Source: Acidobacteriaceae bacterium (GTDB lineage Bacteria; Acidobacteriota; Terriglobia; Terriglobales; Acidobacteriaceae). Taken from it: a stretch of 64,000 nucleotides of DNA. Below are positions 62,943 to 64,000 of the stretch, in pieces. The DNA lies in contig JAOAPC010000008.1 of the NCBI GenBank assembly GCA_025462735.1, forward strand, positions 1 to 64,000. The letters are read 5' to 3'. Both the position numbers and the translations under genes were made by a program. The notes beneath the pieces were generated by a model. It was not told where the DNA came from and did not search any database. It was given only the letters and a program-made list of their open reading frames with translations. Each line of letters begins with the position of its first letter. The stretch's first letter is position 1.

Positions 62943-63827
62943 CTATTGCTTTGTATCCAGCGGATGTTGTGCTTTTTCGTAGAACTCGTTTTGCAGCCGC
63001 AAGCTGTTCGCGTCGGCTTTGACCACGCGAATGACCTTAGCGATTGAGTCGATCCACCAATCCATTTGAAATTTGCCGAGTTCCCGGGTTGCCAGCGATC
63101 CGTCGCCGGAATAGTGATTCGGGAAGCGCGCGTACCACCAGATACCGGTATAAACGCCATCGGGCAGGTTGACGTGGTGCTGATCCGCACCAGATTCACT
63201 ACCGGCCCGATCCAAATGCGCCAGGTCGGGGCGCGTGATCATCATTTTTGACGTCTCGCTCTCGCCGGCGTGCATATCTAGGGAATCCTTCCTGACAGGC
63301 CCTCTGGTCGAAGGGGTTCGTTCGTCGAAGACATAAACAATGTAGTCGTGCCGTTTCTGCAACTGGCTCTGGGCAAAGAACGGCAGCAAGTGCTCGTTGC
63401 CGCCGTGACCATTGACGATGACAATCTTCTTGCAGCCGTTGCGGGCCATCTCATCGGTGGTCTCCTGCAAGAGATCAAGCTGTAAGTGCGAACTGTAGGC
63501 GACGGTTCCGGGCTCGTGGCGAGCTTCGAAGATCTGTCCGAAATAATATTCCGGGAATACGATGGCGTACTCCTGTTCGGTCGCGTGAAGAACCGCATAG
63601 CGGACATCAAGCAAGTCGGTACCCAGCGGAAGGTGAGCGCCATGTTTCTCCAGGATTCCGAACGGGAGTACACACGTACCCTGTGATCGCTCGATGGCCT
63701 TTGCAAAATCAGGCGCAGTCAGCTCCTCCCAATGAACTGAAAGTTTTTCTTGAGCACAGGCGAACAATGAGGAGCAAAGGAATGACAAGCAAATGAATAC
63801 GATGGATTCTGGAATGCGCCTTAACAT
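62943..63827 (-). CDS. Creatininase-family protein with signal peptide
   Basis: A 294-residue protein with a signal peptide (ESIVFICLSFLCSSLFACAQ). The mature part has creatininase-family metal motifs: LPFGILEKHGAHLPLGTDLL (Glu, His, Asp ligands), the NGHGGNEHLLPF segment and DMHAGESETSKMM with His and Glu. The family consists of metal-dependent amidohydrolases, most of them cytoplasmic; export here is notable. GAGGAACAACTC precedes the ATG. The substrate is unknown. Confidence 0.9.
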   Translation of the reverse strand: MLRRIPESIVFICLSFLCSSLFACAQEKLSVHWEELTAPDFAKAIERSQGTCVLPFGILEKHGAHLPLGTDLLDVRYAVLHATEQEYAIVFPEYYFGQIFEARHEPGTVAYSSHLQLDLLQETTDEMARNGCKKIVIVNGHGGNEHLLPFFAQSQLQKRHDYIVYVFDERTPSTRGPVRKDSLDMHAGESETSKMMITRPDLAHLDRAGSESGADQHHVNLPDGVYTGIWWYARFPNHYSGDGSLATRELGKFQMDWWIDSIAKVIRVVKADANSLRLQNEFYEKAQHPLDTKQ

Positions 63828-63851
63828 GAGTTGTTCCTCAGTCGGCGAATT

Positions 63852-63998
63852 CTAGCATTCGAGCAGGTGAAGTGGCACGTTCAACAGGACGCTGCGGGAG
63901 CGGCAGGTTACTCTAGTTACCAGCCGTCTCGTGAAATACCAGTTAGGATTTAGTCGGTCATCGTCGGCACCAAAAATCTGCAGCACCTTACTCTGAAA
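63852..63998 (-). CDS. Open frame running off the right edge, possible gene end
   Basis: A minus-strand frame of at least 48 codons stays open from the window edge to TAG at 63852, 24 bases before the creatininase ATG. Its end (VLQIFGADDDRLNPNWYF and then an Arg-rich stretch) is not recognised. The spacing is operon-like, but the open length is too short to prove coding. Confidence 0.25.
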   Translation of the reverse strand, partial: FQSKVLQIFGADDDRLNPNWYFTRRLVTRVTCRSRSVLLNVPLHLLEC

Positions 63999-64000
63999 GG

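Overview
The window is a densely coded piece of chromosome from what looks like a member of the Acidobacteriota (Terriglobia, Koribacter/Sulfotelmatobacter-like). This is inferred from a giant Oar-type TonB-dependent receptor with an N-terminal carboxypeptidase-regulatory-like domain, a CRTAC1 (FG-GAP + ASPIC/UnbV) protein with a TPR partner, DUF2911 and DUF4397 proteins, a split glycine decarboxylase, and many short palindromic or low-complexity intergenic repeats. No rRNA, tRNA, CRISPR array, transposase or phage gene was recognised. It reads as ordinary chromosome rather than a mobile island.

Layout. 1-2.2 kb: the start of an Hsp70-like gene running off the left edge, then a divergent aldo/keto reductase and TetR regulator with a clear operator dyad between them. 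2.3-9.1 kb: TonB receptor divergent from a CRTAC1-TPR operon. 9.2-15.2 kb: MscS channel, M13 peptidase, KdsD, LysE exporter. 15.2-16.4 kb: a three-gene toxin-antitoxin-like operon (Cys-rich small protein, partner protein, PIN RNase) divergent from proS. 16.5-24.5 kb: proS, a DUF4845-like protein, a class A PBP, a TPR protein and fabI, convergent with nnrD-pilZ-tsaE. 26-30 kb: two APC amino-acid permeases and thiE. 30-35 kb: a SAM hydroxide adenosyltransferase carrying a signal peptide, a DUF4397 lipoprotein, an NCS2 purine permease, rho and an omega-like small gene. 35-39 kb: comM/yifB, an isolated nuoB and a quinone oxidoreductase. 39-42 kb: a long rod-like RNA candidate with its own terminator, then xdhC, uppP, DUF2911 and a 54-residue FmdB-type zinc ribbon. 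42-47 kb: gcvT-gcvH-gcvPA-gcvPB. 47-58.4 kb: Nudix, cold-shock protein, DinB, aldo/keto reductase, GT-C glycosyltransferase, purQ, surface proteins, Gfo/Idh oxidoreductase and a lone DppC-type permease. 58.4-64 kb: a UDP-diacylglucosamine-hydrolase-like phosphoesterase overlapping an MGDG-synthase-like glycosyltransferase, a divergent class III nucleotidyl cyclase with a long unrecognised N-terminal region, and a secreted creatininase-family protein.

Most unusual signals: (1) a 6S-like structured RNA at about 39034-39269 with a consensus CRP/FNR-type palindrome in class II position, and a second such palindrome upstream of comM; (2) a perfect 30-bp inverted repeat plus three smaller palindromes inside the gcvT-gcvH transcript; (3) a dispersed repeat family related to that hairpin; (4) the toxin-antitoxin-like operon with a Cys-rich first gene; (5) the divergent cyclase, which keeps the metal Asp and catalytic Asn/Arg positions. 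All functional assignments rest on reading translations and motifs by eye; no database search was run.
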